NCBI RefSeq assembly: GCF_031143425.1
Contig: NC_090446.1
Coordinates: 1,020,477,066-1,020,541,065 of the forward strand
Direction of reading: 5' to 3'
DNA: 64,000 bases
From: Pleurodeles waltl
Lineage: Eukaryota > Chordata > Amphibia > Caudata > Salamandridae
In this document: positions 1 through 11,814 of the stretch, in pieces
Layout: each line of letters starts with the position of its first letter
Position numbering within the stretch: position 1 is the first letter of the stretch
Notes under the pieces: model-generated
The model's database searches: none
What the model was told of the DNA's origin: nothing
Seen by the model: only the letters and a program-made list of their open reading frames with translations
Made by a program: the position numbers and the translations under genes

Positions 1-902
1 GCGTCGCAATGCCAAGTTATGGAGCATGGAGCAGGCGATGATGATGTCGCACACCTTCTTCGGTGAGTAGAATAGGGACCCACCTGTCATATGGAGGCAC
101 CTGAACCTGGCCTTCAGGAGGCCGAAGGTCCGCTCGATTACCCTCCTAGTCCGCCCATGGGCCTCATTGTAGCCTTCCTCTGCCCTGGTCCTGGGATTCC
201 TCACTGGGGTCAGTAGCCAGGACAGGTTGGGGTAACCAGAGTCCCCCAATAGCCATACACAGTGCCTCTGGAGTTCACCCATCATATCAGGGATGCTGCT
301 ATTCCGCAGGATGTAGGCGTCATGCACTGAGCCAGGGAACATTGCATTTACCTGCGAGATGTACTGGTCTGCCAAACAGACCATCTGGACATTCATCGAA
401 TGATAACTCCTCCGGTTCCTGTACACCTGTTCATTCCTGCGGGGGGGACCAGAGCTACATGGGTCCCAACAATGGCACCTATGACGTTGGGGATATGTCC
501 AAGGGCATAGAAGTCACCTTTCACTGTAGGCAAATCCGCCACCTCAGGGAAAATGATGTATCTCCTTACGTGTTTCAGCAGGGCAGCCAACACTCTGGAC
601 AAGACGTTGGAAAACATAGGCTGGGACATCCCTGATGCCATGGCCACTGTTGTCTGATAGGACCCACTTGCTAAGAAATGGAGCACTGATAGCACCTGCA
701 CGTCAGGGGGTATTCCAGTCGGATGGCGGATTGGTGACATCAGGTCAGACTCCAACTGGGTACATAGTTCCCAGATTGTGGCACGGTCAAACCGGTAGGT
801 CACGATGACATGTCGCTCTTCCATTGTCAACAGGTCCACCAGCGGTTGGTACACCGGCAGATTCCGCCATCTTCCAATATGTCCCAACTGACTGTGCCTG
901 AG
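1..902 (-). pseudogene. HARBI1-like PIF/Harbinger transposase (nuclease), broken, C-terminus cut by window edge
   Basis: DDE-superfamily nuclease that would excise and insert the element in the nucleus. Minus-strand translation gives the N-terminal helical region (ERHVIVTYRFDRATIWELC), LHFLASGSYQ, and the box around the first catalytic acid. That box reads GAIVGTHV where the family has GAIDGTH, so the first Asp is replaced by Val. A run of seven C near position 447 puts the next segment out of frame (NEQVYRNRR, then MNVQMVCLADQYIS). Further on are LGDSGYPN with the second Asp and VIERTFGLLKARFRCL with the Glu. The exact start is uncertain; a splice acceptor near 893 may precede the first coding exon. 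Missing Asp and frameshift make it inactive as read. Confidence 0.85.
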
Positions 903-1347
903 AAGGACAACAGCGAAAAAACTGTCAGCATTTCCTCCAGGTATGTACCCACAGTCATACACAAGACTACACCAGACAATTAACCCATCCCGGAAAGGTT
1001 TTGAGTGTAGGCCTCGGTATGTGTGACGCAGTAGTAAATTAAGCCATGTGGGACCCTGAAATGGCGGCTGCCTGACCTCTAAAATGGGACAATGGAATTG
1101 TGGGGTAACTGCGCTGCCGTTGCACACCGTCGCGGTATGCGGTCGTAGAGCGCGGCGCAATGCTGCATTGGTTAACATTGGACCCTATGGGTCCCAGGAG
1201 CCAATGAACAGGTGCGCTGGCGGTGATGATGCGCACCTCCGCGGACGTCACCACCATTTTCTATCTGTTCAATCACTAGATACCTGACCTTCGACAGGAG
1301 AGGACCTACACTGCTAGTGCTGCTGTGACCTCGGTCTGGAAGCGACA

Positions 1348-4300
1348 ATGGCTGCTACGTCTGGGGAAAGGACCCCTGCCTTCACTGCACAGGAGTTGGA
1401 GAAACTTGTGGATGGGGTCCTCCCCCAGTACACGCTACTCTACGGTCCTCCAGACCAACAGGTTAGTACACAGGGAGCACGTTGTATGGGCTAGGCCTGG
1501 GTGGAGAGGGCTGGGTGGATGAGGGAAGGGGGCAGAGTACATAGAACAGTCATGCATGGGGATGAATGGGCCACAGGGATAGAGTTGGGTGGGGGCCAAT
1601 TACAACGACGGTGCAGTAGGTAATGACTGTTCCTCTTTCCTTGTGTATGTCATGTAGGTCAGCGCCCACCAGAAGAGGGACATTTGGCATGCCATCGCCA
1701 AGGAGGTCCGGACCCTGGGGGCCCACCAGAGACGGGGCACCCACTGCCGGAAGAGATGGGAGGACATTCGCTGCTGCAGCAAGAAGACGGCGGAGGCTCA
1801 GCTGGGGATGGCCTCCCAACGTGGGAGGGGTGCCCGTCGTACCATGACCCCCCTGATGTTCCGGATCCTGGTGGTGGCCTACCCGGAGTTGGATGGGCGC
1901 TTAAGGACATCACAGCAGACACATGGGGGTGAGTTCAACCTCATGCAATGGACTTTGCATGCTGTGGAGCTGTCTGGGTGGGGGTGGTGGGCTGTGGGTG
2001 TCCCTAGGCCAGGGCGAGTTAGGTAGGCAAGGCCCCTCCGTTATGTAGGCCATGTGGCACTCTACCCCAGCTAAAAAAAAGGCTAATTGATGTATAGTTG
2101 CCCCTTTGCCATCCATGTGGGCAGATGTCTACCATTGCCATGTAGGCCATTTCCCAGGAATTGCATGTGCAGAGGGCAGGAGCACGGCGTAATGCAGGGG
2201 GCTGCTGCGTTTGTCTTGTCCGCCAACGGTAGCGGTATGCCATGCACTAAAACTCTCTTTCTTCTGTCTCCACCCTTTTTCTGCTCTCCCTGTCCTTCTG
2301 TACATCAGCATCGTCAGGCGGAGGTACAGTGGCTCCGGAGCACGAGGGAGCTGCATCCCACATGGCCATGGAGGGCCACACCACAGACTCTGATTTCACC
2401 AGTGGGACGGAGGGCGAGGGGAGCTTCACGTCGGCCACAGGATCACCAAACAGCGATACGGACTCGTCCCCCGATGGGAGCTCCCCTGTGGTGGTGGCAC
2501 CATCTGTGCACCCCACTTCTACAGGTACAGCCGCCACCTCCCCTACCAGCACCGCCCTCCAAGCAGCCCCTCAGCGTTCGCCCCATGCCCGCTCACCCAG
2601 GAGGGTGGGCATCACCTTCGCCCCAGGCACCTCAGCCCCTGCCCCTGTCACCCCTGCTGCCCTCAGTGAGGAGGCCATTGACCTCCTCAGGTCACTCACT
2701 GTTGGGCAGTCTACCATTGTGAATGCCATCCAGGGTGTAGAACGAGAGTTGAAACACGGTAATGCATTCCTGGAAGGCATTCATTCTGGTCAGGCTGTCC
2801 TTCAGCGAACCCTGCAATCTCTGGCCTCAGCACTGATGGCAGCCATTGTCCCTGTGTCCAGCCTCCCCCCTCCAACTTCCTCCACCCAGACCCAATCCCC
2901 TGTACCCCAGCCCATCCCAAGAACACCTACAGACCAGCATGCACTCAAGTCAACACCCAAAAGTAGCTCAAGCAAACATAGGCACCACACTCACCACAAG
3001 CACTCACACAAGCATCAGACCCATAAAGACACAGCAACATCCACTGTCTCCACTGTGTCCCCCTCCTCCTCTTCTCCCTCCTCCCTCCCAGTCTCGTCTA
3101 CACACACACCTGATGCACCACATCTACAGGCACTAGGACTCGCCCCAGGACACCCAGCACCACAAGCCGCTCACCTGCACTCACCACCTCCACTGCCATA
3201 TACACGTCCTCTGTGTCCTCTCCCAGTGTGTCTGTGACGCCCCCTCCCAAAGTACACAAACGCCGGCAATCACTCACCCAACATCCATCCACCTCACGAC
3301 AGCCTCCAGTACCTGCACCTGCACCCAAAACACCTAAAGAGACACCTCCTACAACCACCTCCTCTTCCTCCACTCCCAGAGCCCCTCCAACTATCCATCC
3401 CAGTGTACGTCAGAAACTGTCCCTCTGTCAAATTGACGTTTTTGCCCCCAACCCCCCCCCTCCAATTCATCAGTCCCGTCGTAGCACCTCAGCCAAAATG
3501 CCTCCAGTACCAGTGGTGCGTGTTCCAGGTTTTTGGAGTGCCCCATCCACCAGAGCAGGAAGTATGACCCGGAGCCAAGGCACTGTCAGCCCACCCCCTG
3601 TGAAGGCTCCGAAATTGGAGATTGGACGACGGGACCGTGCCAAGACTCCTGGTGGTACAAACAGTGAAAAGGGATCCAAGGCGATTGGTGAGTCATCTGT
3701 AACTCAAAAGAAGGTGGGGAAGGTCCCGAGGAAGTCACCCCAACCTGTTGTGAGTGTCACGGCGGAGAAGTGCGCCATCATTTCCGGCGGTCCAGACACA
3801 ACCGCCAGCACCGTCGTTACTGGTCAGGAGACCACCGCCAGAGTCATAGCCCAGGAGGGCTCAAGTATCGTTACTGGTCAGGAGACCACCGCCAGAGTCA
3901 TAGCCCCGGAGGGCTCAGGTATCGTTACTGGTCAGGAGACCACCGCCAGAGTCATAGCCCAGGAGGGCTCAAGTATCGTTACTGGTCAGGAGACCACCGC
4001 CAGAGTCATAGCCCCGGAGGGCTCAAGTATCGTTACTGGTCAGGAGACCACCGCCAGAGTCATAGCCCAGGAGGGCTCAAGTATCGTTACTGGTCAGGAG
4101 ACCACCGCCAGAGTCATAGCCCCGGAGGGCTCAAGTATCGTTACTGGTCAGGAGACCACCGCCAGAGTCATAGCCCAGGAGGGCTCACGTATCGTTACTG
4201 GTCAGGAGACCACCGCCAGAGTCATAGCCTCGGAGGGCTCAAGTATCGTTACTGGTCAGGAGACCACCGCCAGAGTCATAGCCCAGGAGGGCTCAAGTAT

Positions 4301-4382
4301 CGTTACTGGTCAGGAGAACACCGCAACTGCCGGAGTCACAGCCCAGGAGGGTCCAGAATCTCACAGCCACGCTGGGCAATGA
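1348..4382 (+). pseudogene. Harbinger SANT/Myb-like accessory protein, three exons, frameshifted near 3115-3237
   Basis: Accessory DNA-binding protein that in this family binds element ends and escorts the transposase to the nucleus. Exon 1 is 1348-1461 (starts MAATSGERTPAF), exon 2 is 1658-1928, exon 3 starts at 2318; donors (GTTAGT, GTGAGT) and AG acceptors keep the frame through all three. Exon 2 carries the SANT-like helices (RDIWHAIAKEVRTLG, HCRKRWEDIR). Exon 3 is Ser/Thr/Pro-rich with a helical stretch (EEAIDLLRSLTVGQSTIVNAI). That frame stops at 3237; a second open frame continues the same low-complexity protein from about 3112 to 4382, which points to one frameshift (or a small missed intron). 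The second frame contains ten or so 18-residue repeats. The first methionine is supported by the matching exon at 19110. Confidence 0.8.
3815..4345 (+). repeat. 54-bp in-frame coding minisatellite, about 10 copies
   Basis: A 54-base unit begins GTTACTGGTCAGGAGACCAC and encodes 18 residues, VTGQETTARVIAQEGSSI, with Q/P alternating at the position before EGS in neighbouring copies (CAG versus CCG). Period 54 is a multiple of three, so the frame is preserved. Copies are nearly identical; the last one is degenerate (ENTATAGV). Confidence 0.95.
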
Positions 4383-4432
4383 TGGAACGTCATGCCACAC
4401 ACCAATGTCAGTATCTGAACCACCATCTTAGG

Positions 4433-5046
4433 CTACCGCTGAACAGTCCATAGGCACCCATGGCAAAGCACCGCTGAACAAGGCCAAGACCGCCATGGTG
4501 AAGACCGGTGAACAGGGCAAAGACCGCCATGGCAAAGCACCGGTGAACAGTCCATAGGCAGCCATGGCAAAGCACTGCTGAACAAGGCCAAGACCGCCAT
4601 GGTGAAGACCGCTGAACAGGGCAAAGACCGCCATGGCAAAGCACCGCTGAACAGTCCATAGGCAGCCATGGCAAAGCACCGCTGAACAAGGCCAAGACCG
4701 CCATGGTGAAGACCGCTGAACAGGGCAAAGACCACCATGGCAAAGCACCGCTGAACAGTCCATAGGCAGCCATGGCAAAGCACCACTGAACAAGGCCAAG
4801 ACCGCCATGGTGAAGACCGCTGAACAGGGCAAAGACCGCCATGGCAAAGCACCTCTGAACAGTCCATAGGCAGCCATGGCAAAGCACCGCTGAACAAGGC
4901 CAAGACCGCCATGGTGAAGACCGCTGAACAGGGCAAAGACCGCCATGGCAAAGCACTGCTGAACCGTCCATAGGCAGCCATGGCAAAGCACCGCTGAACA
5001 AGGCCAAGACCGCCATGGTCAAGACCGCTGAACAGGGCAAAGACCG
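4433..5046. repeat. 104-bp tandem array, about 6 copies, with ~35-bp subunits
   Basis: The marker GAACAGTCCATAGG recurs at 4441, 4545, 4649, 4753 and 4857, and a variant at 4961, an exact 104-bp period. Each unit holds three related ~35-bp subunits sharing CCGCTGAACA and GCCATGG. It lies just after the stop of the accessory gene, so it would be in the 3' untranslated region. Confidence 0.95.
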
Positions 5047-5189
5047 TGTGGGTATGAATAGTCCGGCACATCAGGCATCGTTCTCCCATGTGCAGCTGGG
5101 ACAGTGACAGGACAGGTACTTCCACGGGGAGACTCATCCAGTCTGGGCACCAGTCCCCCTCCAGAACCAGTGGAGACCTGCATCTACCT

Positions 5190-5668
5190 GTGAGACTGTG
5201 GCTTTGCACTCCCCAGGATATGGCAGTGGGCAATCCACACACTGTAGAGACTTGAGAGACTGTGGCTTTGCACTCCCCAGGATGGCACAGTGGGCAACCC
5301 ACCCACTGTAGACACTTGAGAGACTGTGGCTTTGCACTCCCCAGGATGGCACAGTGGGCAACCCACCCACTGTAGAGACTTGAGAGACTGTGGCTTTGCA
5401 CTCCCCAGGATGGCACAGTGGGCAACCCACCCACTGTAGACACTTGAGAGACTGTGGCTTTGCACTACCCAGGATGGCACAGTGGGCAATCCACCCACTG
5501 TAGAGACTTGAGAGACTGTGGCTTTGCACTCCCCAGGATGGCACAGTGGGCAACCCACCCACTGTAGACACTTGAGAGACTGTGGCTTTGCACTCCCCAG
5601 GATGGCACAGTGGGCAACCCACCCACTGTAGAGACTTGAGAGACTGTGGCTTTGCACTCCCCAGGCTA
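5190..5668. repeat. 64-bp tandem array with 128-bp alternation, about 7-8 copies
   Basis: TGTGGCTTTGCACT recurs at 5197, 5261, 5325, 5389, 5453, 5517, 5581 and 5645. Alternate copies carry GTAGAGACTT or GTAGACACTT, which gives a 128-bp higher-order period. The first copy is divergent (GATATGGCAGTGG). Confidence 0.95.
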
Positions 5669-6536
5669 CATCAATGGGCATGGAGCCCCGTCGTGGATCT
5701 GGCTTCGCATTCATGTGGCTGAGGTGCCTCCCCTTCCCTTCCCCCTGAGGTGCCTGTAGTGTTCTCTCGGATTTTGGTCAGGTATCTATTGTGGGCATCG
5801 CCCATGCATTTTTGGACTGTTGGTGCACGGACATTGTTGTGTACATATCTGCACTACTTCTTGTTTTGTATATTTATTTATGACAGATTTGGTGATATAT
5901 ATCCGTATATTTTTTAATGAGTTGTATATTGGCTAAATACAAAGTTTGGGCGCTATTCGCTTTGTCATTGCATTCTTCCGGGGGGGTTGTGGGTTGTTAC
6001 TGTGATTTTTGTGACTGCATTGGTGTGTATGTTGTAATATGCGAGGGTGGGGGTGGGGGTGTTTGGTGGGTGTCCCCGTTACTTTTGCCTCCCCCCTCCC
6101 CAGTGTCGTAGGTGCAGTACTCACCAGTATGTTCTGCGCCTACGTCGCTGTTGGTCGTAGATGAGCAGGAATGCAAGGGCAGGTAAGATTTGTAGTTCCG
6201 GGTCCATGGAGTCCTCGTTCCTCGTGGGATGTGTTGAGGTGAGCGTTTTCCCATTGCAAAAGCTGTTTCCGCTGTGTTTTTATCCACGGTGAATCCGCCC
6301 CGGAAAAGGTGGCGGATTGGTGTGTTGTGATAGTGTGGGCGGTACATTGTCTTCCGCCTGTCTGTTGGCTGTGACCGCCGCGCTGTTTGTCTATACCGCC
6401 CTGGCGGGCGATGTGTTAAAGTGGCTGTCTTTGTTGGCAGTTTCCGCCAGGGTCGTAATTCCCTTTTTTTGTCCGCCGTCCTGTTTGCGGTATTACCGCA
6501 GCTTTAACACCGTCCGCCAGGGTTGTAATGACCATC
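5669..6536. other. H1 right subterminal region, no gene
   Basis: No convincing ORF. The stretch ends with GC-rich direct and inverted copies of CCGCC/GGCGG motifs and the putative right terminus. A segment near 6095-6190 (GTAGGTGCAGTACTCACC) is similar in order and spacing to 19685-19800 in H2, which supports it as shared subterminal DNA of the family. Confidence 0.6.
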
Positions 6537-6540
6537 ATAG

Positions 6541-7400
6541 TCACTGAAAAAAACAAAGGTTACAGGGACGTTATAGTTAGGAATTAGAATGTAAAAAAAA
6601 CATAGAAATTCACTTTACAAAGAAAGGTTACAGGGCCGTTATAGTTAGGTACAGATGTACGTGCACAAAACCATAGAAATTTTGCAGTTATAGTTAGAGT
6701 TATTTCAAGTAACCATAACTCGCGTCCTAAGGAAACTATAACTTGCACCCCAGCCATGCATAGTTTTTTCTAATGTTTCATCAATATTGTTCTTGACGTC
6801 ATAGTAGTTGGCATGAGTGCAGTAATATCTGGGGTAACAAGGGTAAGAGTTATAGTTACATTAGGGTTGCTGAATTTCTATGGTTTTGTGCGAGTAAATT
6901 CAGAACGTAACTATAACGTCCATGTAAACTTTGTTTTTTAAGTGAATTTCTGTTTTTTAAAATTCTATTTCCTAACTATAACGTTCCTGTAACTTTTGAT
7001 TTTTCCAGTGAATTTCTATGGTTTTTTAACCTAAAGTAATTTTAATCACGTCCTAAGGTACCTATAACTCAGACCCACACTGCTAATGCTTCATTTATAT
7101 TTTCGGTAACGTTATAGAAGTTGACATGAGTGCTGTAATATCTGGGATAATTAGCAATGTATGGTGAGGGAGTGAGTTATAGTTACCTTAGGGTGCTTAC
7201 TGTAGGTACTTTAAATAACTGCTGAATTTCTAAGGTTTTGTATGAGTAAATTCAGAACCTAACTATAATGTCCCTCTAACCTTAGTTTCTTTTCAGTGAA
7301 TTTCTGTATTTTTTAAAATTCTATTTCTAACTATAACATCCCTGTAACCTTTGGGCTTTTAAGTGAATTTCTATGTTTTTTTAAAGTAAAGGAATTTTTA
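6541..7400. repeat. AT-rich foldback repeat, two ~330-bp units
   Basis: The motif CCTAACTATAACGTCCCTGT and its reverse complement occur repeatedly in both orientations. Two related blocks, starting near 6722 and 7049 (both with CGTCCTAAGG), share a ~330-bp layout. The same family returns at 20190-20870. No coding potential. I do not recognise a named family. Confidence 0.7.
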
Positions 7401-7560
7401 TTACTATACATTCATCCACCCACTGACGAGCACAGCCTTTGGCTGTGCGCAGTGGTGGTTTGCCGCAGGGCCTGGCCTGCAAGCAGGTCCTGCACCCAAC
7501 CCCCTATAACCACCTAACCACGTGCACGACCTTCAACCATACATGGTGGGTTTTGACCAC
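7401..7560. other. Short unassigned spacer
   Basis: GC-rich spacer between the foldback repeat and the TG-rich array, with one small inverted repeat (GCCTTTGGC-type). Nothing else seen. Confidence 0.4.
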
Positions 7561-8625
7561 AGGGCCTGACTCTCTGGGTGTAAGAATAGGTGTGAGACGG
7601 TGTCTCTGGGTGTGAGATTGGGAGTGACAGTGCCTGTCTGGGTGTGAGAGTGGGTCAGAGAGGGTCAATGTGGGTGTGAGAGTGGGTGTGACAGTGTCTT
7701 AGTGGGTGTGCGAGTGGGTGTCTGGGTGTGTGAGTGGATGACACCATCTGTCTGCAAGTGGGTGTGTGAGCATCTGCATGGGTCAGTGAGGGGGTGTGTG
7801 CCTTTCTGTGGGTCTGTGAGCGGGTGTGTGAGAGTCTGTCAGAGTCTATGAGTGGGTGCATGAGTGTCTGAGTGGGTTTATGAGTGAGTGTGTCGGTGAG
7901 TGGGTCTGTGAGTGCATGTGTGGGTATCTGAGTGGGTCTCTCAGTGGGTGCGTGAGTGTCTGAGTGGGTGCATGAGTGGTTGAGTGGGTCTGTGACTGGG
8001 TGTGTGTGTGCCCAACTGGGACTGTAAGTGAGTGCCTGAGAGATCTCATTTGTCCGTGAGTGGGTGCATGAGTGTGTAAGTGGGTTTGTGACTGTGTGCT
8101 TGAGTCGCAGATTGGATCCGTGAGTGGATCCATGAGGGTCTGAGTGAATATCTCAGTGGGTGTGTGAGTGTCTGAGTCGATCTGTGAGTGGGTGCATGAG
8201 TGGGTCTGTGAGTGGGTGTATGAGTGGGTCTGTAAGTGAGTGGATGAGTGGGTCAGCGAATGGGTGCATGAAGGTCTGAATGGATCTGTGAGTGGGTATG
8301 TGAGTGTCTAAGTGGGTCTATGAGTAGGGGCATGAGTGGCTGAGTTGGTCTGTGAGTGGGTGTGTGAGTGTCTGAGTGGGTCTGTGAGTGAGTGTGTGAA
8401 TGTCTGAGTAGGTCTGTAAATGGGTGTGTGAGTGTCTAACTGGGTCTGTGAATGGGTGTGTGAGTGTTTGTGTAGGTCTGTCAGTGAGTATATCAGTATC
8501 TCAGTTGGTGCGTGAGTGCCTGAGTGAGTCTGCGAGTGGGTGCATAAGTGTCTGAGTGGGTCTGTAAGTGGGTGCATGAGCGTCTGAGTGCCTCTGTGAG
8601 TAAGACCATGACTGTTGAGTGGGTG
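7560..8625. repeat. Degenerate TG-rich tandem array (GTGAGTGGGTSTGTGAGTGT type)
   Basis: Imperfect repeats of about 20 and 40 bp built from GTGAGTGGGT, GTCTGAGTGG and GTGTGTGAGT. The long minus-strand frames (His/Thr/Ser-rich) are by-products of the repeat and are not genes. The same repeat type occurs at 30770-31885, 54405-54856 and 63746-63950. Confidence 0.9.
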
Positions 8626-9300
8626 GATGAATGTGCTAATGTGATTGTTTTTGTGTTTTTCCGATATTCGCAAATTCGCTGCAAAGCTACACAAGGGGCC
8701 CATGCTGGGCATCACTGCATATTTGCAAATATCCACATTGTGGAAAAAAAGCCTTCCTGTTTTTAAAACACTTAACCCTTCACAATATCACTTTCCCATT
8801 TCATTTATGGGGTCAGAGTACCTCCACCCTAACCTCTAATACCACCTTGCCCATTTTTGTCAAACTCATTTCAGCCCCAGAGACCATTTGCTGTTTTACA
8901 AAATGGTAGCAGCAACTTTCAGATCAGGTTGCGGCCAGCCAATGCAGGCATTTTTTTAAAATGAAGTGTTGGCTCCCCTTCTTCATTATTATAAAGCCCC
9001 GTGATGGGCCAAATCCTGGGGGCATTTATTTAAAAATGCAGGGGACCTCCAAGCCCCCTCCTGCTGCCCAGAGAACCGCCTCCCCAAGGCTGTAATTCAA
9101 TATCTGGGGGGTGCCCATATCATATATGCCGGGGCCAGCAGTTACCTCTGCCCTGGGGACCACAACCTCCCTAGGCCAAAGAGTAAAAATTGTGAAGGGG
9201 GTCAGTTTGGGCCCAATTAGCCCTGGGGACCACCACTTCCCCGGGGCTATGCCAGGTTGGAGAGTGCCAGAGTGCCCACCCCAGGACATAGCTGTTTTCT

Positions 9301-9641
9301 GTGGCTTAGCTGCAGCTTTGCAGCTGCAGCCAAGCCACAGCAAACACTTTGGGTTTGTGACAGCGGGACCTGTAAAGCAGGCCAATTTCAAAATCCGAAG
9401 ATTTCATCTCTGTCCTCTGCATGCATGCAGGGGTCAGAAATGAAATGCTTCAGAAAACAGGGAGCTGCTACTTACAGCAGCTCCCTGCTTGCTGAAGCAA
9501 TGCACTGTGAGGGAAGCCTTAAGGCTTCCCCACGGTGCCAGACAGGCCGTAAAGGGCATTTTGGTAAAATATTAAAATAAATATAGAAATAAATTAATTA
9601 AGAAATATGGAGAGACTGCAGGGGAGCCCTTAAGGGCTCCC
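9301..9641. repeat. Cluster of palindromes
   Basis: 9301-9338 (arms GTGGCTT.GCTGCAGC), 9458-9487 (CAGGGAGCTGCT arms, 6-base loop), 9511-9530 (perfect 20-bp GGGAAGCCTTAAGGCTTCCC) and 9622-9641 (perfect 20-bp GGGAGCCCTTAAGGGCTCCC). All four would extrude as hairpins. No host element boundary found. Confidence 0.8.
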
Positions 9642-10524
9642 TCGTGGTCCCAGAGAGCCCATAAAGGGCTAAAAAAACAAAAAACAATAGCTTAGTGTGA
9701 AGGTCGCTAGAGTAGTATCCTCAGTTTAGTTGTGCCCCAGGCTAACATTGTCAGGGCGTGAAGCCACATTCCCTTCATAGAGAAGAGAAACAGGTCTGAG
9801 GAAAAATTATGCAGGCGTTGCCTTTATGGGAAATACATTTTGATTTTCAGAAGGCTTGTGAAGCACATCCGTGGGTTCCTTTGCAGCGCCGAGGCTTCCC
9901 CGAAGGCAGGGATGATGTGCGCAGTCTCTGGTGGCACTCCTCCAGGGTGAGAGCAGCCACACATGATCTCAAAGCTGCTCTTGCACATGGGGCCTCTGGC
10001 ATCATGGCAAAGCTATTCCATGTTCTGCCCTGAGTCTTGGTAAGACCCACACGGAAGACAGCTGCATTCACAGCTCCCTGATGCAAGGTAGGTCCAGGCA
10101 TGGCATACTGTCTAAAGCAGGTCTGGGCTATGGCAATATCAGGATTTCCCAGGGCCTGCAAAGTGTTGAGGCAGAAAGCACCCAGCGGCCTGAAGCAGGT
10201 GTCACTGGCTCGCTGGGAAGAGTGTTAATGATCTTGACTTCACTCTGCCTGCTCCGGAAGGCCCAGGAAGTGTGCAGAAAATACTGGGACCCAGTCAGCG
10301 CTCCAGTGTGGTTGTTTTGGTGGGCCACACAGCGTCTCTCTGTGCAGTGACTAGAGTCTGTCCTCAGAGCTTCAGCGCAGTCATCATAAGATGTCCTTGG
10401 GGGCCCTTGAGGTACCACTGGGGAGAATAGATGGTGCAGTGGTCAGGGTTAGTCCATCTTCACCACGGAGGCAGCAGAACCCAATGCTAGAAGGCAGTTC
10501 CTTCTGGAAAAACAACTGGTAGAG

Positions 10525-10690
10525 TGCAGCAGGCCAACAGAGCAAAGCAAGAGCTAAGAGGTAGTTCCTCCTAGCAGCACAAGCAGAGTGCAGTAGGCCA
10601 ACAGAGCAAAGCAAGAGCTAAATGGCAGTCTCTCCTGGCCGCACAGCAAATAGAGTGTAGCAGGCCAACACAGCAAAGTGGCTAAGTGGC
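10525..10690. repeat. Short 64-68 bp direct repeat, 3 copies
   Basis: AGGCCAACAGAGCAAAGCAAG recurs near 10528 and 10592 and, diverged, near 10660. Not coding. Confidence 0.75.
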
Positions 10691-11814
10691 AATGCTTTCT
10701 GATAGCATAGCTCCTTGCAGTGGCAGAGTCTCCCTAAGATACTGAAGTGAACTGATTTTCAGGGGTTTGGTGTCCAGTACTTATATCTGAAAACACCATT
10801 GATGTCGGGGAGACTAAAGAGGGATTCTCTGAAGTGCACAAGGGTCCCTTTCATCGTAGCCCTGTCTGCCAGGACATCTATGGGGGGTAAGCAGTTCTTT
10901 GTGTGGAGACAGGACACCACTCATTGAAGTGTGTCAGGCCCTCCCCTTCCCTCTGCCCAGCAAGACCCATCAGTATACAGATGCAGCAGAGTATCCTGCA
11001 TTTGTGGCTGTCTAGAGGCAATTAAAAAAGTGTAGCTGTCACCCAGCCCAACCCAGATCTGTATTTAGAGACAGGCTTAAGGCATAGAATGGTTAAAGTA
11101 AGAAAATGCCAGCTTTCCAAAAGTGGAATTTTCTGACTTAAAATTTAAAATCTGACTTTGCCATATCTTGTGATTTTAAATTGGGAGTCCAGGGACACCA
11201 AATTCCACCTACCTATCTTTTCCCAATTGGAAATTAGACCCAAAAGATGTTCTAGGGTAATACCAATGCTATCCTATGGGAGAGATAACCCTTGCAATAG
11301 TGAAAAATGAATATGAGAGTTTTTCACTATCTGGACATGTTAAACGTAAAAGTACATATCCAACCTTTCAAATACACTGCACCCTGCCCGTGGGGGTGCC
11401 AGGGCCTACCCTAGGGGTGACTTATATGCCATAAAAAGGAAAGGTTGAAACGTTGAAATGGCACTTTAGGACTTCACACAGAGGATCTGCAGGTTTGAAA
11501 GGCTACTGTAGTGGGGGGCATAATCAGTGCTGCAGGCCCACCAGTAGCATTTTATTTATAGGCCCTGGGAAAATCTAGTGCACTTTTATTAGGGGCTTAC
11601 AATAAATTAAATGTGCCAATTATGGAAAAGCCAGTGCAACCTTGTTTTAGAGAACAAATCACCTGCACTTTAGCACCGGTCAGCAGTGGTAAAGTGTACA
11701 GGTCCCTAAAGGGCAGCAAAAAGGGGTCTGAAAACCAGAATGTCAGATGGCAAAACGTTAGGGGAGATCACACCAAGGATGCCAGGTGTGTGTGATATAT
11801 ATATTATATATATA

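Larger units (their letters stand above)
1..6536. mobile_element. PIF/Harbinger element H1, left end outside the window
   Basis: A transposase on minus and a SANT/Myb accessory gene on plus are transcribed divergently, the usual two-gene layout of PIF/Harbinger. The right end near 6508-6536 reads, on the minus strand, GGTCATTACAACCCTGGCGG, nearly the same as the left terminus of the MITE at 46320, so the right boundary is placed there. The left end and the target duplication cannot be seen. The last 2 kb hold three tandem arrays and then a GC-rich subterminal zone with repeated CCGCC and GGCGG motifs. Confidence 0.75.
8640..11800. other. Gene-free stretch of unassigned repeat-like DNA
   Basis: No ORF with family resemblance. 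Contains the palindrome cluster at 9301-9641 and a three-copy 64-68 bp direct repeat at 10525-10690 (both listed separately). From about 11040 the sequence (small AT-rich blocks, GTGCCAGGGCCTACCCTAGG) has the look of a decayed LTR-type interspersed repeat, but I could not find its ends. Confidence 0.5.

Noticed and set aside
3098..3240. Natural third intron in the H1 accessory gene
   Set aside because: An AG acceptor (CATCTACAG) exists near 3129, but no matching GT donor keeps the repeat protein in frame convincingly; a frameshift is simpler.
5134..5714. Minus-strand Cys/Gly-rich repeat protein
   Set aside because: Created by the 64-bp satellite, whose units are open in several frames.
7655..8736. 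His/Thr/Ser-rich minus-strand repeat proteins
   Set aside because: By-product of the TG-rich array; the same happens at 31450-31920.
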